From Methylobacterium aquaticum (lineage in GTDB: Bacteria; Pseudomonadota; Alphaproteobacteria; Rhizobiales; Beijerinckiaceae), in contig NZ_LABX01000252.1 in the NCBI RefSeq assembly GCF_001043915.1, forward strand, positions 1 to 49,712: a stretch of 49,712 bases of DNA, written 5' to 3'. Every line of letters begins with the position of its first letter. The first letter of the stretch is position 1. The translations under genes and the position numbers were made by a program. The notes under the pieces are model-generated. The model made no database searches and was not told where the DNA came from. It worked only from the letters and a program-made list of their open reading frames with translations. Shown piece after piece: positions 38,193 to 47,052 of this stretch.

Positions 38193-39518
38193 TTAGCGGA
38201 AGAGCGAGAGGACGTTCTGGCTCGCCGCGTTGGCGATCGAGAGCGCCTGCACCGCCAGCTGCTGCTGCGTCTGGAGCGCCTTCAGCTTCGTCGACTCCTC
38301 CTCGATGTCGGCATCCACCAGCGTGCCGATCGTCCGGTCGTTCACCTTCATCAGCGTGTCGACGAAGTTCTTCTGGCCATCGATCTGCGTCTTGTTGGCG
38401 CCGAGCTTGGTGCCGGCATCGGTCACCTTGGCGATGGCCGCCTCGACCGAGTTGATGTAGCCCTTCAGGACGTTGTCGCTCACCGCGCCGGTGGCGGCAT
38501 CGTAGATCTTCAGCGACGCCACCGAGCTGGCGCCGCCCGTGTCGAGGATGCCGCCGCCCGCACCTGCGCCAGCGGCCGTGCCGGTCGCCGTCGCCGTCGC
38601 CGCAGCCGCACCGTAGCCGATGTTGACGGTCGCCGCGGCGTCCATCACCAGGTCGATCTTGGCGGTGGTGCCGGTGGCGGCGCCGCCGATCGTCTCGAAC
38701 ACCAGACGGTTCGAGCCGTCCAGGCTCGCCTGGATCTTGCCGGAGGTGTTGGCCGAGGCCGCGATCTGGTTGTTGATCGCGTTGACCAGCTCCTGCTGCG
38801 TCACCGCGGCGAGGTTCTGCACCGCCGAGGCCAGGCTCGTCTTGGTCAGCGTGATGGTGTCGGCGGTGCCGTTATTCGCCTTCAGCGAGAAGGTCGCGAC
38901 GCCGGTGGTGCTGAAGTCGGTCGTGCTCGAGAGCGCCGTACCGGCCACCGTCTTGGCGGTGGTCGCCTGGGTGCCGCCCGAATTCGAGTCGTAGAGGCGG
39001 ATCGCCTGGGTCGAGACGTTCACGACGGAGAAGGTGATGGCACCGGTCTTGTCGCGCGAGAAGCCGGCGACCACCGACCGGATGTCGGTATAGGAGGCAT
39101 CCGCGGAGTTGACCGAGAGCCAGTTCTGACCCGACGACACCGACGAGTCGGCGACGGCCTTCATCTGGTTCTGGATGGCGGCGATCTCGGTCTGGACCTT
39201 CGAGCGGTCGATGCCCGGCTGCAAGGCGGTCTGCAGCTTGGTCCGCATGTTCTGGAGGTTGGTGATGACGCTCGTGACGCCGTTATAGGCGGTGTCGACC
39301 GCCGACGAGCCGAGGCCCAGCGAGTCCTTCACCGCCGAGAGCGAGGCGTTGTCGGTGCGGACCGTGGTGGCGATCGACCAGTAGGCGGCGTTGTCCGAGG
39401 CGGCGGCGACGCGCTGGCCGGTGGAGACGCGGTTGCTGGTCGTGTCGAGATTCTGGTTGATGGTCTTGAGCGTCGTCAGCGCCGTCATCGCGGCGGTGTT
39501 GGTGAGAAGGCTGGTCAT
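38193..39518 (-). CDS. Flagellin, copy 1
   Basis: A 441-residue flagellin. The N-terminal D0/D1 region (MTSLLTNTAAMTALTTLKTI, then SNRVSTGQRVAAASDNAAYW) and the C-terminal D1/D0 region (ADIEEESTKLKALQTQQQLA to NVLSLFR) are typical of alphaproteobacterial filament proteins; the centre is Ala/Thr/Gly-rich and surface-exposed. It polymerises outside the cell after type III export. It differs from copy 2 at about 15 of 441 residues. ATG start. Its upstream region shares a conserved block with copy 2. A second long frame on the opposite strand is a codon-bias shadow. Confidence 0.96.
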   Translation of the reverse strand: MTSLLTNTAAMTALTTLKTINQNLDTTSNRVSTGQRVAAASDNAAYWSIATTVRTDNASLSAVKDSLGLGSSAVDTAYNGVTSVITNLQNMRTKLQTALQPGIDRSKVQTEIAAIQNQMKAVADSSVSSGQNWLSVNSADASYTDIRSVVAGFSRDKTGAITFSVVNVSTQAIRLYDSNSGGTQATTAKTVAGTALSSTTDFSTTGVATFSLKANNGTADTITLTKTSLASAVQNLAAVTQQELVNAINNQIAASANTSGKIQASLDGSNRLVFETIGGAATGTTAKIDLVMDAAATVNIGYGAAAATATATGTAAGAGAGGGILDTGGASSVASLKIYDAATGAVSDNVLKGYINSVEAAIAKVTDAGTKLGANKTQIDGQKNFVDTLMKVNDRTIGTLVDADIEEESTKLKALQTQQQLAVQALSIANAASQNVLSLFR

Positions 39519-39632
39519 CGGTTGGGCTTTCCGGGAGAGTGTGTCGAAAGAGGTCCGTTAACGGGCTCGCGCCGGGGCGCGGTGGCCGTCAGGAACCTTG
39601 ACCCCCGGTACTCGGGGTCACGCTGCGGGGGG

Positions 39633-39674
39633 ACATCCGGACTTTCACCGGCGCAGCGGAGCGACGTCATGTCT
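39633..39674 (-). promoter_or_regulatory. Conserved upstream block of flagellin 1
   Basis: This ~42-bp block, 115-156 bp before the start, is strongly similar to 41682-41725 before flagellin 2, while most surrounding upstream sequence differs. It may be a shared regulator site or part of the mRNA leader. The rest of the 704-bp gap shows no gene. Confidence 0.5.
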
Positions 39675-40151
39675 CCGGGACGGAACCCGGCCGCTGGAAG
39701 CTTTCGCCGGCACCGCGCCCCCGCCGGGGAGCGCCCTTGCCGATGACCTGATAATGGCAAGAACGACTTAGCAGGTGATTAAGGTTAAACCCCCCCGCCA
39801 GTCCGGATCTGGAACCGGCCGGGATCGTGCCCGTGTGGTGGCGCGAGAGGCCCGTTTCCTCTCGGATCGACGGAACAGGCCGGCGGCGGAACCGGTCGGA
39901 TCGATGCCTCGAACGGACCGATGCGCCAGCGAAAGCGGCAGGTTCGGCTCCGCTCATCAAAGTGGCCGAGCCAGCGGCGACCACCCTGACGGATAGGCCG
40001 GGGCGGCGTGGCAGACACGCTCTCCCAAGGGCCGGCGGCCACCACGTTTCGAGGGGCGCGGCCCAGGCGTCGGTTGCGGATCCGGCGGGAGAGCGCGCCA
40101 CCGACGAAGCGGGGGAGCGGCACCGCCCCCGTCGCGAAAACCGTGGACGCG

Positions 40152-40187
40152 AAGAAGGCCGCGCCCGGTGCCGGGCGCGGCCTTCTT
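40152..40187 (-). terminator. Terminator hairpin after flagellin 2
   Basis: A perfect 17-bp inverted repeat (40152-40168 with 40171-40187), starting AAGAAGGCC and ending GGCCTTCTT, 36 bp past the flagellin 2 stop. Confidence 0.75.
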
Positions 40188-40222
40188 GGCATCCGGTGCC
40201 CGGCCGACGCCGGGCCAATCGC

Positions 40223-41548
40223 TTAGCGGAAGAGCGAGAGAACGTTCTGGCTCGAAGCGTTGGCGATCGAGAGCGCCTGCACCGCCAGCTGCTGCTGCGT
40301 CTGGAGCGCCTTCAGCTTCGTCGACTCCTCCTCGATGTCGGCATCCACCAGCGTGCCGATCGTCCGGTCGTTCACCTTCATCAGCGTGTCGACGAAGTTC
40401 TTCTGGCCGTCGATCTGCGTCTTGTTGGCGCCGAGCTTGGTACCCACGTCGGTCACCTTGGCGATGGCCGCCTCGACCGAGTTGATGTAGCCCTTCAGGA
40501 CGTTGTCGCTCACCGCGCCGGTGGCGGCATCGTAGATCTTCAGCGACGCCACCGAGCTGGCGCCGCCCGTGTCGAGGATGCCGCCGCCCGCACCCGCGCC
40601 AGCGGCCGTGCCGCTCGCCGTCGCCGTCGCCGAGGCCGCACCGTAGCCGATGTTGACGGTCGCCGCGGCGTCCATCACCAGGTCGATCTTGGCGGTGGTG
40701 CCGGTGGCGGCGCCGCCGATCGTCTCGAACACCAGACGGTTCGAGCCGTCCAGGCTCGCCTGGATCTTGCCGGAGGTGTTGGCCGAGGCCGCGATCTGGT
40801 TGTTGATCGCGTTGACCAGCTCCTGCTGCGTCACCGCGGCGAGGTTCTGCACCGCCGAGGCCAGGCTCGTCTTGGTCAGCGTGATGGTGTCGGCGGTGCC
40901 GTTATTCGCCTTCAGCGAGAAGGTTGCGACGCCGGTGGTGCTGAAGTCGGTCGTGCTCGCGAGCGCCGTGCTGGCCGTCGTCTTGGCGGTGGTCGCCTGG
41001 GTGCCGCCCGAGTTCGAGTCGTAGAGGCGAATCGCCTGGGTGGAGATGTTGACCGTCGAGAACGTGATGGCACCGGTCTTGTCGCGCGAGAAGCCGGCCA
41101 CCACCGACCGGACGTCGATATAGGCCGAATCGGCGGAGTTGACCGAGAGCCAGTTCTGACCGGACGACACCGACGAGTCGGCGACGGCCTTCATCTGGCT
41201 CTGGATGGCGGCGATCTCGGTCTGGACCTTCGAGCGGTCGATGCCCGGCTGCAAGGCGGTCTGCAGCTTGGTCCGCATGTTCTGGAGGTTGGTGATGACG
41301 CTGGTGACACCGTTATAGGCGGTGTCGACGGCCGACGAACCGAGGCCCAGCGAGTCCTTCACCGCCGAGAGCGAGGCGTTGTCGGTGCGGACCGTGGTGG
41401 CGATCGACCAGTAGGCGGCGTTGTCCGAGGCGGCGGCGACGCGCTGGCCGGTCGAGACGCGGTTGCTGGTCGTGTCGAGGGTCTGGTTGATGGTCTTGAG
41501 CGTCGTCAGCGCCGTCATCGCGGCGGTGTTGGTGAGAAGGCTGGTCAC
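40223..41548 (-). CDS. Flagellin, copy 2
   Basis: A 441-residue flagellin in tandem with copy 1 and about 96.6% identical in protein. The central third is almost identical at the DNA level too, whereas differences cluster around residues 140-200, pointing to recent duplication or gene conversion. The start is GTG (41548), not ATG as in copy 1; a five-codon frame (ATG 41559 to TGA 41545) overlaps this GTG. The two copies could supply subunits at different levels or alternate antigenically (inference). Confidence 0.96.
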   Translation of the reverse strand: MTSLLTNTAAMTALTTLKTINQTLDTTSNRVSTGQRVAAASDNAAYWSIATTVRTDNASLSAVKDSLGLGSSAVDTAYNGVTSVITNLQNMRTKLQTALQPGIDRSKVQTEIAAIQSQMKAVADSSVSSGQNWLSVNSADSAYIDVRSVVAGFSRDKTGAITFSTVNISTQAIRLYDSNSGGTQATTAKTTASTALASTTDFSTTGVATFSLKANNGTADTITLTKTSLASAVQNLAAVTQQELVNAINNQIAASANTSGKIQASLDGSNRLVFETIGGAATGTTAKIDLVMDAAATVNIGYGAASATATASGTAAGAGAGGGILDTGGASSVASLKIYDAATGAVSDNVLKGYINSVEAAIAKVTDVGTKLGANKTQIDGQKNFVDTLMKVNDRTIGTLVDADIEEESTKLKALQTQQQLAVQALSIANASSQNVLSLFR

Positions 41549-41681
41549 GGCTGATTCATCCGGTGTTGCGCGGTGGCGGGAATGTGCAGGAGTCCGGGCT
41601 CGTACCGGTTCAGCGGATCGGCGCCTGAGTCCGCGGGCCTCATCGGCCCGCGGACCAGCAACGTACCGTCTGAGCTTTCAA

Positions 41682-41725
41682 CACATCCGGCTTCTCACCG
41701 GGGCCAGCGGGTCGACATCATGTCT
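41682..41725 (-). promoter_or_regulatory. Conserved upstream block of flagellin 2
   Basis: Counterpart of 39633-39674, with shared ACATCCGG at one end and TCATGTCT at the other, 134-178 bp before the flagellin start. The remaining divergent gap to motA (41549-42045) holds no recognisable gene. Confidence 0.5.
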
Positions 41726-42045
41726 AGGGCTAGTCAAGCCCTCCACTGATCCTGCCGCCGAAGCCCTTGTGGGCCCCGGCGACAGGTGTGACTATCGCGA
41801 GACTCGCCTTATCAAGCACTTAAGCCGCCCCTGGCCCAACGACAGCCTGGGGAAAACCAGGATGACACTCGGATAACCCGCGACGGAATCAGGTTGAATC
41901 GGCCGCGAGGGCCGCGGGACGCGGCGGCGGGGCGGTCCCAGCCCGGCACACGGCTCCCAGCCTGGCACCCGGGCCCGCCCGAAAAAGCCCCGCGCAAGCC
42001 ACCGGCCTTAGAGCCGTCCTGGATCAAGACGGAGCATCGCAGGAC

Positions 42046-42918
42046 ATGGGGATCATTGTCGGCCTCGTCATCGCCATCGGCTGCATGCTCGGCGGCTTCG
42101 TGGCCATGGGCGGCCACCTGATCGTGATCTGGCAGCCCTGGGAATTCGTCATCATCGGCGGCATGGCGGCCGGCACCTTCGTGATCGCCAACCCGATGAA
42201 GACCGTGGTCGATTCCGGCAAGGCGACCATGGAGGCGTTCAGTGGCAAGGGCCCGAAGCGCAAGGACTTCCTGTCGCTGCTCGGCCTGCTCCACGCCCTC
42301 CTGCGCGAGATCAAGACCAAGCCGCGCAACGAGGTCGAGACCCACTTCGACGATCCGGCGAATTCCGAGATCTTCAAGAACTATCCGGATGTGACGAAGG
42401 ACCAGAACCTGGTCCTGTTCATCTGCGATTACTGCCGGCTGATCCTGATCGGCGGCGCCCGCTCGCACGAGATCGAGGCGCTGATGGAGGAGGAGATCGG
42501 CACGCACAAGAAATACGCGCTCAAGCCCTACGGGGCGATCAACACGGTGGCCGAAGCCCTGCCGGCGCTCGGGATCGTCGCGGCGGTGCTCGGCATCGTG
42601 AAGGCGATGGGCGCGCTCGACCAGTCGCCGCAGATCCTCGGCGGCCTGATCGGCGCGGCGCTCGTCGGCACGTTCTTCGGGGTGTTCGCCTCCTACGGCG
42701 TGCTGGCACCGCTCGCCATCAAGGTGAAGGGCGTGCGCGAGAAGCAGTGCTCGGTCTACACCATCGTCAAGCAGAGCCTGATCGCCTACATGAACGGCGC
42801 CCTGCCGCAGGTGGCGATCGAGCACGGCCGCAAGGGCATCGCCGCCGCCGACCGTCCGACCATCGACGAGGTCGAGGCCGCCACCGTTCCGGGCGCCCAG
42901 AACCGCGAGGCGGCATGA
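42046..42918 (+). CDS. motA: MotA, flagellar stator subunit
   Basis: MotA forms the H+ channel of the motor with MotB. The 290-residue protein has four membrane segments: two near the N terminus (MGIIVGLVIAIGCMLGGFVA, then WEFVIIGGMAAGTFVIANP) and two near 180-230 (ALPALGIVAAVLGIVKAMG, then GTFFGVFASYGVLAPLA), separated by a charged cytoplasmic loop that contacts FliG. motB is not in the window. It starts the motor/switch operon, as in rhizobial motA-fliM-fliN-fliG orders. Confidence 0.96.
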   Translation: MGIIVGLVIAIGCMLGGFVAMGGHLIVIWQPWEFVIIGGMAAGTFVIANPMKTVVDSGKATMEAFSGKGPKRKDFLSLLGLLHALLREIKTKPRNEVETHFDDPANSEIFKNYPDVTKDQNLVLFICDYCRLILIGGARSHEIEALMEEEIGTHKKYALKPYGAINTVAEALPALGIVAAVLGIVKAMGALDQSPQILGGLIGAALVGTFFGVFASYGVLAPLAIKVKGVREKQCSVYTIVKQSLIAYMNGALPQVAIEHGRKGIAAADRPTIDEVEAATVPGAQNREAA

Positions 42919-42989
42919 GGATCCTCATGCCGTTCCTCCTCATGACGATCCTCCTCCGCGACGCGCCCTGAGAGCCGGGACACCTCTCC

Positions 42990-43925
42990 ATGGACCCGAC
43001 GATCCTCACGAACCCCGCCGACATCCGCGCCCGCATCCAGGAGGCCGCCGGCCTCTCCCTGGACCGGCTGCCGATGTTGCAGCTCATCTTCGACCGCCTG
43101 GCCACCGCCTGCGGCGACAGCCTCAAGCACCTCGCCGCCTCGTCGATCCTCTACTCGCTGAACGGCGTCGAGAGCGGCCGCTTCGGCGACTTCCTCGACG
43201 CCTACGACGCAAGGGCGGTGGTGGGCATCTTCCAGGCCCCGGCCTGGGACGGCCACATCCTGGTCGGCCTCGACCGCGACTTCGTCTTCACCATGGTCGA
43301 GGTGCTGTTCGGCGCCGACGGCACGGAGCAGCCGGTCGACGACGAGCGGGCCTTCTCGGCGATCGAGCTGCGGATCGCCCAGATCATCCTGGAGCAGGTC
43401 GGCCGGGCACTCGAAGCCTCCTTCGGCCTCGTCTCGAAGACGGCGTTCACCCTGGAACGCACCGAGACGCGGATGGAATTCGCGGTGATCGGCCGGCGCA
43501 GCAACAAGGCGATCCAGGCGAAGTTCCTGATCCAGGCGCTCAGCCGCGGCGGCGAGATGTTCATCATCATCCCGCAGACGGTGCTCAACCCGCTGCGGCC
43601 GAGCCTCGCCAAGGTGCTGACCGGCGAGACCAGCACCCGCCGCGACCCGCGCTGGACGAGCCAGATCGCCGCCGAAGTGCAGAAGACCACGGTGCAGCTG
43701 CGCGCCGTGCTGGAGGAGCGCCACCTGACGCTCGGCGAGATCGCCGGGCTGAAGGTCGGCCAGGTGATCGCCCTCGACGCCACGCCGGCGACGCGGATCA
43801 AGCTCGAGGGCAACGACAAGCCGCTGTTCTGGTGCCATGCCGGGCAGTCGCAGGGGGCCTACGTCCTGAGAATCGACGAGGCCATTCAGGACAAGGAAGG
43901 GGCAGAGCATGGTCTCGCTGGTTGA
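42990..43925 (+). CDS. fliM: FliM, flagellar switch protein
   Basis: A 311-residue C-ring protein: a CheC-like middle domain (about 40-220) and a C-terminal SpoA domain (about 235-305; VQLRAVLEERHLTLGEIAGLK). The classical N-terminal CheY-binding peptide (LSQDEIDALL-like) is not visible; the protein begins MDPTILTNPADIRARIQEA, so CheY contact may differ. It overlaps the next gene by 17 bp. Confidence 0.9.
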   Translation: MDPTILTNPADIRARIQEAAGLSLDRLPMLQLIFDRLATACGDSLKHLAASSILYSLNGVESGRFGDFLDAYDARAVVGIFQAPAWDGHILVGLDRDFVFTMVEVLFGADGTEQPVDDERAFSAIELRIAQIILEQVGRALEASFGLVSKTAFTLERTETRMEFAVIGRRSNKAIQAKFLIQALSRGGEMFIIIPQTVLNPLRPSLAKVLTGETSTRRDPRWTSQIAAEVQKTTVQLRAVLEERHLTLGEIAGLKVGQVIALDATPATRIKLEGNDKPLFWCHAGQSQGAYVLRIDEAIQDKEGAEHGLAG

Positions 43926-44217
43926 CGGAGTGCTGCTCGCCGCCCTGGTCGGCACCAATGCCTGCGTGCTGCCGCTCTACTTGAAGCTCAAGCGCCTCGA
44001 TCGCGCCCAGGCCGAGTACGGACAGGCGGTCGCGGCCTCCGGCCACGCGCTCGCCAGCGCCAGCGAGGCGGTGCGCAACTTCACCGGCGAGGGCCGCGCG
44101 GTCCTGGAGGCTTTGAGCGCCAAGATCGACGAGGCGAAGGCGACGATCGACGCCCTCGAGGCCGGCCAGCGCGTGGTGGCCCCGGACAGACCGGTTGCCG
44201 AGCGCAGCGGCCGCTGA
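43909..44217 (+). CDS. DUF6468-like small membrane protein of the flagellar operon
   Basis: A 102-residue protein with one N-terminal membrane helix (VDGVLLAALVGTNACVLPLYL) followed by a long charged, Ala-rich helix probably forming a coiled coil. Small proteins like this (DUF6468) are encoded between fliM and fliN in several Rhizobiales. Overlap with fliM suggests coupled translation; function unknown. Confidence 0.78.
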   Translation: MVSLVDGVLLAALVGTNACVLPLYLKLKRLDRAQAEYGQAVAASGHALASASEAVRNFTGEGRAVLEALSAKIDEAKATIDALEAGQRVVAPDRPVAERSGR

Positions 44218-44280
44218 CGGCAGGCGCCCGACCGTGCCATCCCGGGGCGCGGCGGGCCGGCCCGTCGATTTCACCGTTTG

Positions 44281-44320
44281 GCCTGAACGAACCGGTATTC
44301 CTTTCGTTGGACACTGCTCT
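44281..44320. repeat. Truncated family I repeat, copy 3
   Basis: Matches the right-hand ~40 bp of 6266-6368 (CGAACCGGTAT core, ends TGCTCT). It lies in the 282-bp gap between the DUF6468-like gene and fliN, inside what is otherwise a compact flagellar operon. Confidence 0.7.
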
Positions 44321-44499
44321 GGCGATCCGCTCCGCCCGGACCGTGCCGGCGGGGCGCATCGCCATGCCGGCACGCCGGTCGCCTCGCGCCCGGGGCGCCC
44401 GCAACCGGGTGAGAGCGAACGGACGCCGCCGCAAGCTTCGGATCAGCTTGGGCGCTTAGGACTGTCAGGGACATTTCGAGACTGCGACGCGAGCCCGCG

Positions 44500-44853
44500 A
44501 TGAGCACGAGCCCCTTCCCCGATGCCGGCGCCAGCCCCGTCCTCCCGAGCCAGGGGTCCCAGCCCGGGCCGCAGCCGGCCGATGACGGACGCAACCTCGA
44601 TTCGATCCTGCGCATCCCCGTCCTGGTCCAGGTGGTGCTCGGCTCGGCGACCATGCCGGTCTCCAACCTGATGAAGCTCGGCCGCGGCGCGATCGTGTCC
44701 CTCGACCACCGGGTCGGCGAGCCCGTCGACGTGATGGTCAACGGCCGGGTGATCGCCCGGGGCGAGATCGTCATCGTCGAGGAAGAGAATTCCCGCTTCG
44801 GCGTCTCGCTGACCGAGGTGGTCGGCCCGGCCGACGCCGCACAGAACGGCTGA
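44500..44853 (+). CDS. fliN: FliN, flagellar switch protein
   Basis: A 117-residue SpoA-domain protein. After a Pro/Gly-rich N-terminal tail of about 35 residues the domain reads IPVLVQVVLGSATMPVSNLM, then GEPVDVMVNGRVIARGEIV and SRFGVSLTEVV, as in FliN. It forms the base of the C ring with FliM. The fliG start follows 4 bp after its stop. Confidence 0.93.
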   Translation: MSTSPFPDAGASPVLPSQGSQPGPQPADDGRNLDSILRIPVLVQVVLGSATMPVSNLMKLGRGAIVSLDHRVGEPVDVMVNGRVIARGEIVIVEEENSRFGVSLTEVVGPADAAQNG

Positions 44854-44857
44854 TCGC

Positions 44858-45895
44858 GTGAACTTTGCGGCGCCCCCCCCGGCCTTGCGCAGCGCCTCCC
44901 GGCAGCTCGCACCCGTCGACCAGGTCGCGACCCTGCTCCTGGCCATGGGCAAGCCCGCGGCGGGGCGCCTTCTCAAGTATTTCGAGCCCGACGAGATCAA
45001 GCGGATCACCCAGTCGGCTTCGCGGCTCGGCGCGGTGAGCCCCGACCTGGTCGACACCGTGGTCGAGACCTTCGCCGAGGAATTTGCCAGCGGCTCGAGC
45101 CTCGTCGGCACGGTGAACGAGGTCGAGAAGCTCCTGACCGGTCTGCTGCCGGCCGATCAGGTCGCCGACATCCTGGCCGACCTGCGCGGCAACGCCAACC
45201 GCTCGGTCTGGGAGCGGATGGCAACCGTGTCGGAGAGCACGCTGGCGAGCTACCTCGTCAAGGAACACCCGCAGACCGCCGCCCTGATCCTGTCGCGGGT
45301 CAAGCCGGCCATCGCCGCCAAGGTGATGGGGCACCTGCCGCTGCCGGTGCGCAACACCGTGATGCGGCGGATGCTGAGCTTCAAGCCGGTGACCGACGAC
45401 GTGATGCAGGCGGTCGAGCGGGCCCTGCACGAGGACTTCCTGATCAACGGGTCGCGCAATTCCGGCGCCGACACCCACGCCAAGATGGCCGACATCATCA
45501 ACAAGATGGACCGCCAGCAGATGGACGAGGCGCTGACCAGCCTCGCCGATTCGCGGCCGAAATCGGTCGAGATCCTCAAGGGCCTGCTCTTCACCTTCGA
45601 CGACATCGTCAAGCTGGCGCCGCGCGCGCGCACCACCCTGTTCGACGCGGTGCCCAACGACCGCCTGGTTCTGGCCCTCAAGGGCACCGACGCGGAGTTC
45701 CGCACGGTGGTGCTGAGCGCGCTCTCGGCCCGCGTCCGCCGCATGGTCGAGCACGAACTCAACGGCGGCGAGCCCGCCGCCCAGCGCGACGTGATGGAGG
45801 CGCGCCGCAGCATCACCGACCTCGCCATGGACATGGCGGGCCGCGGCGAGATCGAGATCAACCCGGGAGGCGAGGATGAAGCTCTCATCCGCTGA
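44858..45895 (+). CDS. fliG: FliG, flagellar switch protein
   Basis: A 345-residue rotor protein with N, middle and C domains. KEHPQTAALILSRVKPAIAA holds the EHPQ motif of the middle domain; the C-terminal torque helix carries the charged residues (DRLVLALKGTDAEFRTVVLS) that interact with MotA. The start is GTG at 44858, directly after fliN. It connects the MS ring to FliM/FliN. Confidence 0.96.
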   Translation: MNFAAPPPALRSASRQLAPVDQVATLLLAMGKPAAGRLLKYFEPDEIKRITQSASRLGAVSPDLVDTVVETFAEEFASGSSLVGTVNEVEKLLTGLLPADQVADILADLRGNANRSVWERMATVSESTLASYLVKEHPQTAALILSRVKPAIAAKVMGHLPLPVRNTVMRRMLSFKPVTDDVMQAVERALHEDFLINGSRNSGADTHAKMADIINKMDRQQMDEALTSLADSRPKSVEILKGLLFTFDDIVKLAPRARTTLFDAVPNDRLVLALKGTDAEFRTVVLSALSARVRRMVEHELNGGEPAAQRDVMEARRSITDLAMDMAGRGEIEINPGGEDEALIR

Positions 45896-45987
45896 GTGGT
45901 GCCCGACGGGCACGCTCGCGCCGCGGTCCCGCGAGGATCGCGTGAGGCGACCGGCCGGGGCGGGGCTCGCGCCCCGCGTCTCCGCCC

Positions 45988-47052
45988 ATGGCTGAGGATA
46001 CCGACCAGGAGAGCAAGACCGAAGCCGCCACCGAGCGGAAGGTGCGCGACGCGATCGAGAAGGGCGACGTGCCCTTCTCCCGCGAGGCCCCGGTCTTCGC
46101 CTCGATCCTCGGCCTCCTGGTCTGCCTCAGCCTGGTGGTGCGGGGGCAGGCGGCGGCCCTCGCCCGGGACCTCGCCGCGTTCTTCGACCATCCGGGCGGG
46201 TTCTCCCTGGCCTCGGCCGAGGACGCCCTGACCCTGATGCAGGCCACCGGCTTCGCCCTCGGCCGGTTCCTCACCCCGATCCTGCTGGTCCTGTCCGGCT
46301 TCGGGCTCGTCGCCTCCCTCGCCCAGAACGTCCCGAGCCTCGTCTCGGACCGGATCGCCCCGAAATGGAACCGCATCTCCCCGGCCTCGGGCTGGAGCCG
46401 GATCTTCGGCCGCGCCGGCCAGATCGAGTTTCTGAAAGCGGTCCTTAAAGTCTCATCAGTCAGTCTCGTCGTCCTCCTGCTCCTGCGCTCGGAACAGGCC
46501 AAAGCCGTGAGTGCCATGTTCGTCGACCCGAGCCAGCTCCCCGAGCTGATCCTGACGACCGCGATCCGCCTGGTCTCGGCCGTGAGCATCGCCACCATCG
46601 TGATCGTCGCGGGCGACCTCGTCTGGGCGCGCCTGCGGTGGCAGCGCTCGCTGCGGATGTCGCGCCAGGAGATCAAGGACGAGCACAAGCAGATCGAGGG
46701 CGATCCGACCGTCAAGGCGCGCCTGCGCTCGCTCGCCCTGGACCGCACCCGCAAGCGGATGCTCGGGCAAGTCAACCGCGCCACCGTCGTCATCGCCAAC
46801 CCGACCCATTTCGCGGTGGCTTTGCGCTACGAGCCCTCCGAGGGGCCGGCGCCGATGGTGCTCGCCAAGGGCCAGGACCTGATCGCCCTTCGCATCCGCG
46901 AGATCGCCGAGCAGAACGGCATCCCGGTGATCGAAGACAAGCCTCTCGCAAGGTCGCTGTATGATGCTGTCCAAGTCGACCAGATGATCCCTGCGGAGTT
47001 CTACCGCGCGGTCGCGCAGATCCTGTTCTTCCTGTTCGCGAGACAACGATGA
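45988..47052 (+). CDS. flhB: FlhB, flagellar type III export gate protein
   Basis: A 354-residue export protein with four membrane helices in its first ~210 residues and a cytoplasmic autocleavage domain. The NPTH site is Asn271-His274 (VVIANPTHFAVALRYE); cleavage after Asn switches export from hook to filament proteins (established for FlhB). The start MAEDTDQESKTEAATERKV is the family hallmark. It overlaps the next gene by 4 bp. Confidence 0.96.
   Translation: MAEDTDQESKTEAATERKVRDAIEKGDVPFSREAPVFASILGLLVCLSLVVRGQAAALARDLAAFFDHPGGFSLASAEDALTLMQATGFALGRFLTPILLVLSGFGLVASLAQNVPSLVSDRIAPKWNRISPASGWSRIFGRAGQIEFLKAVLKVSSVSLVVLLLLRSEQAKAVSAMFVDPSQLPELILTTAIRLVSAVSIATIVIVAGDLVWARLRWQRSLRMSRQEIKDEHKQIEGDPTVKARLRSLALDRTRKRMLGQVNRATVVIANPTHFAVALRYEPSEGPAPMVLAKGQDLIALRIREIAEQNGIPVIEDKPLARSLYDAVQVDQMIPAEFYRAVAQILFFLFARQR

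Noticed and set aside
38172..39746. Long plus-strand open frame antisense to flagellin 1 (and the equivalent at 39827-41554)
   Set aside because: His/Arg/Gly-rich translation without family features, created by GC codon bias opposite a highly expressed gene; both copies exist because the flagellins are duplicated.
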